Shown here: positions 50,801-62,800 of the stretch, piece after piece
Layout: every line of letters starts with the position of its first letter
Position numbering within the stretch: the stretch's first letter is position 1
Assembly: GCA_039566865.1 (NCBI GenBank)
Contig: CM076959.1
Coordinates: 18,212,501 to 18,276,500 of the forward strand
From: Aurelia coerulea
Taxonomy: Eukaryota; Cnidaria; Scyphozoa; Semaeostomeae; Ulmaridae
DNA: 64,000 nucleotides
Direction: 5' to 3'
The notes under the pieces: generated by a model
What the model was told of the DNA's origin: nothing
The model's database searches: none
The model's input: the letters and a program-made list of their open reading frames with translations, nothing else
Position numbers and translations under genes: made by a program

Positions 50801-53800
50801 TTTGCTTACCTGTGCACTGTTTGGTTGGGGTGGTTGTTGTTGCCCTGTCCATACTGACGCTCCACTATATGGCCTACTCGTTGTCATAACTTGGTTTGTC
50901 GTGACCACTGCAGCAGTCTGTGTTTGTGATGTCTTTAATTTCCGATGCTTTTTCTTCTTTCTTCCTCCACGATGCTTCACCGTCGATGCGGCAGCTGTGT
51001 TAGTGTACTGTGTTGCTATGCCTCCCTGGTCAAATGTTGTTGGATTCTCTGAAATTGGCTTTTTTGTCGCTTTAGAACCAGTAGCTGAGCCACTGCCCGA
51101 ATCTGTATCCGATCCACTCTCTGACGAAGGAGTCGTTGTTGTTTGGCGGGAAGGAGTCGTTGATGGCTGGGGAGGAGCCGTTGATGGCTGTGCAGGTGTT
51201 GTAGTGACTGGAGACGTTGTTGTTGTTTGTTGAACCTGTGTTGCTTGGGTTGTATGAACTTGTACAGGCCCTCCTCCTGCACCAGTAGAGTCCCCAACTC
51301 TATTCCCGGTAATTTTCGCTCCAGTTGGTGTTCCTCCTGCGCCAGTAGAACCCCCAACTCTATTCCCGGTAATTTTCGCTTCAGTTGGTGCTCCTCCTGC
51401 ACCATTGGAACCCGCAACTCTATTCCCAGTAATCTTCGCTCCGGTTGGTGCTCCTCCTGCACCGCTAGACCCTCCTATTTTATTCCCTGTGATTTTAGGC
51501 CCAGCTGGCCTGCCTCCTGCTGAATTAGCATGCGTCCAGTTAGATGACTGGTATTGTGGCCTCTGGAAGTGTCCGGCTTGTTGCTGTTGTTTTAAACCGA
51601 CTTTCGGTGGATACGGACTGTTAGTTGCGCCTCCAAAGCTGTATGTAGCTGGTGGTGGTTGTCGTTCTGTTGTTGCTTGCCTGTAGAAGACATTTGAGAT
51701 TAAGCAAAGATCCATGAAGTGCACAGTCATGTCACTTGACAGAAAATGGACCGTTGATAAACAATTCTGAGTAATTTAGTTCAAAGTTTTCAAGGTAAAA
51801 CTTGAGATAGATCGGAGGATAAGCTTGATGACAAATAGAATCATATTTGGTATGCTATTATTTCAGCATATCTTTCCAATGAATCTATTTTAAAAACTTG
51901 AGATTCGAGGGCCACAGAATATCTTAATGCGTAAAAAGATTGGATATAACGAATCTTGATTTTTATCTTACGTATTTGATATTTCGAGCATGTGTTTTCT
52001 GAGTAAGAAAGGTATATGATGTGGAATGATTTCATTTTTGAGGAGAAATTACGAAGGAAATCTCTTAAGGAAAACTATTACGTTATACTAAAGGAAAAAT
52101 CTAACCCTCTGCAACAATTTGACTTTAGGTTTAATGAGAGTAATATTTTTGAGGAAATATCCATTTGCTCACAAAATGTGATTGAAATGATATTAATGTC
52201 TGTCTCAGATTATGTGTCACGTGAAAATGCCCGCGAATAAAAAATTGAACTGTTTTGCAAAATGTGATTGAATTGAAATTAAAGTCTGTCTCAGATTATG
52301 TGTCACGTGAAAATGCCCGCGAATAAAAAATTGAACTGTTTTGCATTAACAGTTCTGCGTTATCGCATATCTCCTATCCCATACAACTTGAAGCAGACTT
52401 TAGTAGTCAATTCAAGTTGGATGTCGTTTATCCATCGTTTATCGGATATTATATCCTGCAGTAAACAATAAACAATTACGCTAAAGATGGCGGCGAGGAA
52501 CTTTTACCAAGATGAATTTCGTTCTCATTACGAATCCTCAACGATTCTATAGGAATTCGATTAAAGAACGCAAAAAGTTCCTTGCTGCCATCTTTAGCGT
52601 AATCGTTTATTGAAATAGCAACATTCTCAGAAAAAGGTGCAACAAGATGATGCTATTACTGCAGACAAAGCACTATTATTGTGTAAAATATAAAACAAAT
52701 GTAAACAAAAATATATCTTACGTTGTTGTAGTTGCTTCTGTCATCGTTGTCGGTGGTTGTGCAGTTGTAGTAGTTGTTCGCTTCTTTTTGATAACTTTCC
52801 ACAATTTGTCCGTAAACGGAATCTTCTTTCCTCCGGACGACTTTACCTTCTTTGATTTATCACAGTTCGGACATTTTGTTGTCTTTTTCGGTTTCGGTGT
52901 CGTTGACTTCGACTTCGGTTTCTTCTTTTTCTTTGCTTTACCACCGGCTTTATGTATCGAATGCTCGCTCGGTTTCATCGTCGGAACCACTTCTGGCTTT
53001 TTATTAAATACCGGTTTTGATTGAGGCATGTTCGGAACATTGCTTGGATAATGATCCGGGTATGCACCGGGAGAGTTAATCGGTACATCATTGTTGTTAA
53101 AACCATAGGCGGGCTGGATACTACCATCCTGTAGCATATTGGTCATTCCGCCTGGAATTGCTCCTGGGAACTGTCGAAACTCCGGTGGAGTTGGTTGCTG
53201 AAATCCGGCCGGAAAATTGACATCACTAGTCGGGTAGATCATACCCGGAACTCTTGCACCATTGACTTGCACGCCGAATTCCTGACCATTGACTGGGACG
53301 TTCAATGTTACGGCATCCGGGCCGGCACCGATGCAATCAGCCACACTTATTCCGACGCATTGCCTCTTTGTCGATTTCTCAAGTCCATCTGTCATTGTTT
53401 CTTTGGAAGTTGGATGTTTTTCTTGGAAAGTCTTCATGGAAGTAGGTGTTGTTCGCCATTCAGCAATGTCCTGTTGGGCATCCTCAGCATCGCTATTCTC
53501 TTTTCCTTCAGGTTTTGGTCCATTTTTCGCCCAATGATTGGAAGAACTTTCCGCCTCAACTAGTTCCTTTTTATTTCCTTCGTCAGCTTCCTGTTTGTGC
53601 TCTGGTAATTCTTGCAAAGACGATTCTACTTCCGTATCATCCATAACAAAACTCTGATTCGTTTTTCCTGGAAATAATGAATTTACTTCCGCTTCCCATG
53701 TTTTGTTACGTATCTTCAATTGTTTCTCTTTCTCAACATCTGACTTCAACTTGTTGAAGGTTTCATCGTCTAATTTGTTTATTTGCTTTACTTCCTTATC

Positions 53801-56800
53801 TGATGATTTCTTCGAACTGTTAACAGATTTCTCAGTATTCTTTGTATTTTTCTTGGAGCTCTGTTTAATGGCCACAGAACCTTTCCTTGCAGCTTCTTCT
53901 GACTCAGTTGCGACCTCAAATTCATTTTTATCGTCGTTTACTACTGGTGCTTTGTTGATGCTCTTTTCAGTACCCTTTTCAAATTCATCAATGCTACTTT
54001 CATCCTTTGGCTTGCTTAATCGCCTCGTGTTTATTGTTTTTATGACCGGTATATCCTCATCTGTTTTAACATCCGGCTCCTGGTTAATTGTCCGTCCGGA
54101 TAACTTCGGTGCAATTTTTATATCGCTATTAACATTGCTCATTACATCTGATATCAATCCCTTATGTTCTTTGCTACTTATTTCTTCAACATCACTTTCC
54201 TTGGTCAAGGCACCATTAATTTTGTTTAGTTCGGAATGTTGCGCCCCCGGTTCTCCTTTTCGTATTCCATTCTCACTGATAAAGACATTCGACCGAGAAT
54301 TACTGTCTCCGGTTGGATATGGAATATTTGCTAATTTTTCATCAGCAATTTTAGCTTCATTCCAAATAGAGTTGACCTCATTCGTTGGCCCTTGACTCGG
54401 TACACTGTCAGGATCTTCGATTTCAGATCGGTACGATGCTGCTTGTGCCGGTCCGGAATCTTTCTCCATTGTATAATACGCGGACGGTCCATTGATATGA
54501 GCTTCTTCAACGTCATCAATATCTGTTAAACCAAGCGAGTCCTTCGAATTTCGAGCCTCCGAATTATCATCGTATTCGTCAGTGCCGTTATACAAGCTCA
54601 AACTCGGGTTGTTTATTTTCGTTCTCGTATCACGAAATTCTTCAGTGTCGCTTTCGTCTTCTTCAATCGGTGCTTTCGAATTTTCTGATGCATTCTCACT
54701 AGAATTTACGGTTGAATCCTCGCTAGATTGTTCCGCTGGATTCTTCTTAGAATTTTCCCGTGAAATCTCACTAGAATTTTCAGGTGATACCTCACTAGAA
54801 TTTTCAGGTGAAATCTCACTCGAATCTTCTGATGAATCATCACTGGTATTTTCCTCTCCGGCACTACGTTCAACGATATCTTCCGAAGCACCGTCGCTAC
54901 TTTGCTCATTCAATGCTTTATCGTCAATAACACTCGATTTCATATTCCCATCAGCCTTTGGAATATCAGCTCTTTTGTTTTCCAAGATATTTTTACTCGT
55001 TGGGCCTATCGTCGATACGGCGAGAATTTGAGCTGTTTCTTTCGCCTTATTTGCTTCCTCTTCGTCTTCGGTCCCAGACTCCTCTGAATCATTATCGCCC
55101 GAGCCAGTGTCATCGTCGATGTAGTCAATGATCGTTTTGACGGCGTTTCTTGTCGGGATGTCACGACGAGTTTTGGTAGTTGGTTTATCTGGGTTCGATT
55201 TTAAACTTACGAGTGCTGTAATGTAAAATAAGTATTTTTACAATCCCTTCATGCGTTGTCGAAAGAATAATTTGTAACTATGGTGTCAGATAGCTTGCAG
55301 TTTAGCCAGAATGGCTATGGCTTGTATTCATTTTTAAAGACTACTCTTCTTAGCTATGGCCGAAGGCTTTTCACATTGATATTTACTATGCTTATTCTTA
55401 TTATACATCTTACTGGTTCTCAAATCACAACTTATCTCAACTCAAATCAAATTCAAATTTTCATCACTTCAAGAATTTTAGCTTGCTTTTCGTTCTTCCC
55501 CTAGAACTACATTTAAGTTTTTATCTTGTCTGTTGTTCGAGAGTATTAGGTCTAATTTGGTGAAATGTACGAGATTTTGCATATTCAGTTTTGATGGTTA
55601 TACTTTTTCAGTTCACTGTAGGACTAACACTTTAATGAATGATTTGAGCTCCTGTTCCAGAACGACGTTACGATCACATTATTTCTAAATGACTATGAAA
55701 TATTTCCATACTTGAAAGTCCCTTTCATTGAAAGTTGGGCAACATCCTATGCTCTGAAGAATACAGTAAATCCCTGCATATACGAACTTACAAAAGTAAG
55801 AACCTAGAGGCTGTTTTTCCTAACTTCTGCAACTTGTAATTTAAAGCCTGTTTCAGTTTGATAAAAATATGTACTTATTGCAGGGGTGATAAAGTTGATT
55901 TGGGATTCTCGTTAGAAAGTTTATTTTTGTCCCAGTTGGCTGTTAAAGTTTGAATCTCCTCCCCTGCTGGTTGTAAGCTTAGAATTGGTTATTAGATGCA
56001 TAATAACTTCGCCAAAACAAATAAAAGGGCTGACGATCTTTGGTAAAGATTCTAAAATGGCCTACGCAATGCACTCTTCAAAAAAGAACCTTTATACCTT
56101 GAAATTAAGTCTTGGTACCTATAAAATAAGAACCTATTTCAGCCTGGCTGTCAAAAAATAGGTTCTTATATGCGGGGATTTACTGTACCCATTAAATTGT
56201 ACAATTTTCCGTGTTAAATTTTAAACTTTAAGGATCTTAAGACAATGAACAAACCTGCTTCATGTTCAGTTTCATGTTCTTGCAAATCCATCAAATTTTC
56301 TTCATCCTCATCAGTGGCACGTTTCCCTTTACGCTTTGGAAATCGAACACTGTCCAGTACCATCTCACGTGGACTCATTGATTTTGGCCTCAAATTTATG
56401 TGTGATCTTTTCTCATCCTCAAAACTGCCTGCAGATTCTTTCAATGCAGCTGATAGTAAGGCTTCGCCAATACGAGATCTCTTGCTTGCCTGAAAATGGA
56501 ATTATAAATGATTCTGGTGACATTTCTAAAAATTTGCATGGCGATCTTTTAGATCTTACAAAATATAGAAATAAATTATTTGTGGTTTTGTGTTGTGGAG
56601 CTAAAGAAGAATTTAATCCGTAAATTTCAGAAATAAACTTTTTCTTCCTGTTAGTGTCTTAAATGATTTGTTTAGATCAGTTTATTAACCAAAATCCCCG
56701 ATGTTTAACTTGTCAATTTCTTTCCATTTTTTTGTATAAACTCATATTGAAACTAGATTTTAAATTCATATTAGAAGCTCAATAATTTTGGGACCCAGGG

Positions 56801-59800
56801 ATGTTTGCTTACTATTACATGCTTCTCCTTTTGCCCGTCTGTTCTTGTTGAACGAGGCAGAATCTTATATTTTGATAAAAATGGCTGTTGTTAATAATTT
56901 TTTATCAAAATGCTTCCAAAATTTTGTTGAAAACTGAGCTGTTAACATTTTGATTCGATTCTATCAAAGTGATATTCTTTGTCTGTTCTTTAACAAGCCC
57001 AGCGTTCCTAAATTTGCTGTCAAACAGTATTCGCTGCAGTTACACATAGAACATGCGTCATGTTGCCTAACCCACAAGGGGTCCAGGCAGGAGTGTCAGT
57101 AAAGAGTGTAGTTTTGGTTTCTTTGGTTTCTTTGGTGCGGATTGGGATTTTGAAAACAACAGCTGTGTAATTTGAGTAAATCATCGTTGTGGTCGGCCTG
57201 CTATTGTTACAGTAGAATATAGTACGATGAGCAAACCACAGGGGATCCAGGAGTGTCACGAAAGACTGTACTTTTGGTTTCTTTGGTTTCTTCATGGAGC
57301 ATGTCGGACACCCTTATTTTGAAACAAGAGCTGTGTAATTTGAGATGATTTACATCATCGTTGTGGTCGGCCTGCTATTGTTACAGTAGAATATAGTACG
57401 ATGAGCAAACCACAGGGGATCCAGGAGTGTCACGAAAGACTGTATTTTTGGTTTCTTTGGCTTCTTCATCGAGCATGTCGGACACCTTTATTTTGAAACA
57501 AGAGCAGTGTAATTTGAGACAGTTTACATCATCGTTGTGGTCGGCCTGCTATTGTTACAGTAGAATATAGTACGATGAGCAAACCACAGGGGATCCAGGA
57601 GTGTCACGAAAGACTGTACTTTTGGTTTCTTTGGTTTCTTCATGGAGCATGGCGGACACCCTTATTTTGAAACAAGAGCTGTGTAATTTGAGACAATTTA
57701 CATCATCGTTGCGGTTGGCGTGCTATTGTTACAGTAGAATACGATGCGCAAGATTTGAAAAAACCGCGAATTCAAACCGCAGCCAATGAGATAACAGCTC
57801 TCACATAACAAAAGTTTTTCTGCTGTAACAATAGCAGGCCGACTGCAACGATGATTTAATCTGTATCAAATTACACAGCTGTTGTTTTCATAATCCGGAT
57901 CACAGGGAACCAAAGAAACCAAAACTACAGTCTTTACTGCCACTCCTGGAGCCCCTGTGACTAAACCTTCACAATCGATTCAATCATAATCTTACCTTGA
58001 TGTCTTTATGCCAGTTGAAGCTGTCGGTTCCAAGACTCCTTGCCGCTTTTCTTTTTCGTTTCTCCATCACCAACTTGATTCTCTTTCTCCTTGACTTCGC
58101 CTCTCCAATCTTTCCTAATTGTGTTGAAAATGTGGGTGTTTTTGAATGCACATGAACTTTTGTTAGATTGAGTTCAGCTTTAGCTTCCTGTGGCTTGGTC
58201 TTGCTAAGATCAACTTTATTTGTAGCAACGTATCCTTCCTTTGGAACTAATTTTTGCTGGTTTGGTGCAGCGTACTTTAAGTTTGAAGCGCCTCTTCCTG
58301 TTTGTTTATTCAGTTGCGCTTGCCGTTGTAAATTCAACTCATGCTTTACTTTCTTGTGGTGTTTCCTCTTACGTTTACCGTTCTTATGGTGCTTCTCTTC
58401 AGTCCAAGTTTTGACTTCCGTTCCAGGCTTCGGTTTTCCTTGATCTGTTCCAACTTTTGGCCCTAACATGTTCAAATGTTGGGCAGCCGTTTGTGAATTT
58501 GTATCTTGGTCGGTAAGTTTTGGGCTAGCTTCAGTCAAAGTACTCTTGTGGGTACCCGAGCCACTGTCATCTTTCAGATAAAGTATATTTGTAGGACCAA
58601 CCTTTCTATTGCCTTTCGGTTTCCCGTTGTGTGAATCCACGGAACCAGAATTGCCTTTTACATGGTTGAACTGGACACCGGATCCATCTTCGTCACTGGA
58701 CTCCGTCACTTGCTGCATTTCATCCCCATGTGACGTTCTAGTATCACTGGCATATTCTCCGGACCCAGAACCAGGCCCTTGGGATTTCAAACCAAAGATC
58801 TGATGCTCATATTCCTCTTTCATGCGCTGGTATTCAATTTCCTTCTGTTCCATATTCTCGCCTTTGTCGTCTTTGTTTGATATTTGCCGCAAAGAATTGT
58901 CAGCTGGCTCGTGATAATTCAAACCCGACTTTTGTTGGTCGTACGGAACTTCAGATGGTGTCGCAGCTGACTCTGAATTGCCATATTCGTCAAATTTTGG
59001 AGTGGGGTAAGGATTAAGTTTCCTTTTGGTTCCTGTTTTGCTAGTCCGGGAATTACCTTGTGCTGATTCAACGTCACGACGATATCTTGGCATACTATCG
59101 AATTCGTCGTAAATCTCATTATCGCTGATATCCTTCACAAATCCTTCTGTTTCGTAGTGATCGCTATCGTCGTAATCCTCCTCCTCATTTTCGTCATATT
59201 CCTCAGGAGGGTCGTCATTATTCCAACTATCCATCTCTTCTAAGTGATTTCGTTTCGGTCGCAAATTTTGCTCCGTCGCCGCTAGCCGATTTTTATCTCC
59301 TGGAAAGAATTGAGATAGCTCTTGAAATAACTGTCGATGTTTCTCGTAATCCTTCGTTGTTTTATCGGAGGGATTTTGATCATTTTCAGCATGAAATTCG
59401 TTTTTCGTTGTTTCGTCACTCGAGTGATCTCCAGATTCCCCGGAGCCTTCCTTTTGAGACTTGTCAAAGCTTGTCAAAATCTTCCTGCGTTCCTCGTCAA
59501 CCCTGCTTAGATGTTTTATCACATCAGAATTCGCAGGCAATTTTTCTGAAATTTTCCGACTCTTATTCGGTGTTGAATCCCGAGAATTAACGACATCATC
59601 TCCGAAAAATGAATGTAATTTTTTCTTATCATTACGCGATGAATCGTCGCCATTATCACCCTTGAGCTTATGAGACGTATGCCCAGTTTTCGATGCAATT
59701 TCATGGTTTTTATCAAATTCGTGTTTATTAATATTTCCATGTTTTCGCATATTACTATGATGATTCTCTTTCAAAGTACTTTGTTTACGCCCCGGGTCCC

Positions 59801-62800
59801 CTTTCTGTCCTTTTGCTTTTACTTCGGATAGCATAAAGTCTTTCAACATATGCATACCGCTGCCTTCGGCATCCTTGTCGGTTTTCGGTGATTCTCCCGA
59901 GCCCGAGAATTCTTCGGGTGGATTGTTCGTTAAGCCTCGTTTGCTGTCGTCTATTGATCTTTTGACGTTCGCTTCGATCGAGCGGGTAGACGTCGCTGAT
60001 TGTTGATCCGTAGGCCATTTCCCTGTAACAAGAAAAATTTCGTTAATTCATGCTTATACTAACAGACCTTCTTCTACTAACTTACTGTTATCATAAAAGA
60101 TTATATTTCTTCAGTTTGCAACTGCTAAAGTCAAAGAGTTAAAGATTCTGTTTGAATCAAAACTTCGGAAGATGTATGAAATCCGACGTTAGGAAATCTC
60201 TTGTTATCGAGTAATCCTTTGTGATCAAGAAAATACACAAACAATTTCTATTGTTTGTTTCAGAGATCACAAATTTAAATTTGAGTTGTTGGCTTTCAGC
60301 AAGGAAATTCCTGAAGCGTTGACATTCTCAAAATCTTGACACTGACACAGAAATGTTGGTTGCTTACTTCTATCCAATTTACTGTTCTGAAAACTCATAT
60401 CTTTTCTGCGTCGACTTTTACTGAAAACTTATTCTTGCTTCTCGCAAATTCTCTCTTGGGTTTACTAGTAAGCTGTTTGATTTTTAAATTTTGAATTTTC
60501 CGGAATTTTCATCATGCTTGATACTTTTCCTAAAATATTTCGAAAAAGGAGAGGCCATGATACCAGCGTTGATCGTCGGATCCAAAGATGCGTGCAGTGA
60601 CGAATGAATGAAATAAATTTGTAGGCAGAAACATCGCAACACGACGAAAAAACAACAGCAAATGTGTGTGAATTTAATTTGTACCAATATTTCGTCCTGC
60701 CATGCAGGACTTCGTCAAGATACTTTTCCTACTCTGGAATAAAATTATGCGAAATGATATCACCCTGTTTGTCCTTAAATTTAAAAGAGCTGGGTTTTGC
60801 TTTCTCCTATCTTTTTAAAATCCGGATGATCCCGTCTTGGGAACCTGGGATTCTCAAAAAAATACTTGTTTGTTGCATAGGGTAACTCCCACCTGAGGAG
60901 CCAGGTTGTTGGCTACCATTTTGTTTGGAGAATTCAAAATATTTTCCTGATAGCTATATCGCCAAGGGAATGTTCTTCAATTTTTACAATTAAGAATGGG
61001 AATATCAACTTCCACTTGCATCTACACCTCTCTTGACGTTGAAATGTGCTCATTATTTACAGTTGACAGCAAATCATGATTTTGTGATTGATTATGTGAT
61101 TTTGTGATCATGTTGATAGGGTTTAATTCCAATGTCAACACAAATCAAGCTGTTCTAAGAAAGTTTCACTTTTCGCTCTTTTAAATGTCAGATCTTATCT
61201 AACTGCGAAGTGGAATATCTCTTCTCTTCAAAGCTACTGTAATTATGCGTACACTTCATCGAATATCTATGTTTTGGCGTCTGGTTTACATTGATTCTTC
61301 ATTATCAGGGTTCCCTCCGGGGTTCCCCTTGGACTAAATATTTTATTATTTCTTAGATTTCGGGGGTTCCCTCCGGGGTTCCCCTTGGACTAAATATTTT
61401 ATTATTTCTTAGATTTCAAGCCAAATTTATATTTCTATGTCACATTTTTTTCTTAAATAGTCATCTGCTATATTTTATGGAAGGATCAATTAATTTATGT
61501 AATTATCAGCTTTCTGAACTTCAGTTCAATTTTTGAGGTTGTCTCCAAAAATTACAATGTTTATGTCAATCCTGAATTTCCCATGCTTTTGCTGCAGGAG
61601 GACATCTGACTGCGATCACTACCGACTATTGTCTGTGACCTATCTTTCTGTCTAGATAAACTTGTCTCAAAGTATGTACGGTTTTCTTTATACAAAATAT
61701 CATCTCTTTCTTGATTCCTCGATGCAGCTTTTATCAGCAGTACACATGTTGTTGAACAAAGACCTACTTATGGCAATAGCTGATTTGCTTTTTTGGGGCT
61801 TTTTATGAGCACGACGCCAATAAATAGAGTTCAATGAAGTTGTTATTGTCGAAGCGAGTTTAATTAGTTTGTGCAGCCCTCATTAAATCAAAGGTCAGAC
61901 CTGCTCCATGGACGCCATCTTCGTTTACTGTGAGAAAAATGTTTGGTAAGTTATAAGACGCACCTTGAAAATATTACTGAAACGTTCGCTTTTCGACTAA
62001 ACTAGAGTCTGCACAGAATTTCCTTTGCTTTCTTGCTGATGTGTTCCTGGCGTGTTTGTTTAGATATTTTGTAACCTCTCACAGTATTTTTGCTTCAATC
62101 TCAGGGCAAGTTGGTTAATTTCTTCATGTAGATTTGAACTCTAGAATCCCTTTGCTTCTTTTTCTCAGAATAGGAATCTAACGTTAACAATTTGTTGATT
62201 TTGACGAGAGATCTAGAGATTTTATTGACCTACTTGGCAAACATTTCGATGCAAGCTTCATCAGTAACTCTGTTGATATGAATGTCATTGCTCTCGATGT
62301 TGATGAATAAACTGAGATCAAACATATGCAGAAGTGCATTATTTTATTCTCATTCCTGATTTCTATGTTTGGGAGTTTGGCATTGATTTACTGTTAATGA
62401 AGGCGATACTATCCTTGTTAAGAAGGTGTTGTGGCGCAGTGGTGTAATCCTCTGACTTTGCAGCCAGAACAGTCGGGTGGACAGTGTTCAATCCCTGGTA
62501 GAGCCCCACCACTTGAGCGTCACGACAAGGGGTCGCAGTCTCGATTAGCACTTAGCTACTTCTGCGATCCCAGCGCTTGGCGCTAAAAACCGCAACTTCA
62601 CCTTCTCCTTCACCTAAACAAACGAAGCTCAAAGATGAAACACCGTCTCTTAAGTATGGGGTATTACTATACCTGTATGCTTACTTGTCTGAAACCCAAA
62701 AGTTTTACTAAGGCCTCGACTCTTCTTATGAGAATGTGAATGAGCTTTTTTCCCCATAATGTCTTTTAGGAAGGATTTGAAAAACATAGACAAGTTTTAA

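Noticed and set aside
57030..57790. CRISPR-like array
   Set aside because: Repeats of 174 bases without short spacers in an animal intron: a satellite.
19139..60022. Treating each long minus-strand block as a separate single-exon gene
   Set aside because: The in-frame ATGs are internal; open frame extends upstream to good acceptors, and phases link all blocks.
60481..60860. Plus-strand short frame at 60664-60885
   Set aside because: Starts inside the hammerhead-like hairpin remnant and resembles repeat sequence; no support.
62427..62500. Leu- or Ser-type tRNA gene
   Set aside because: Box A and B are present, but the arms do not close and a SINE body follows.
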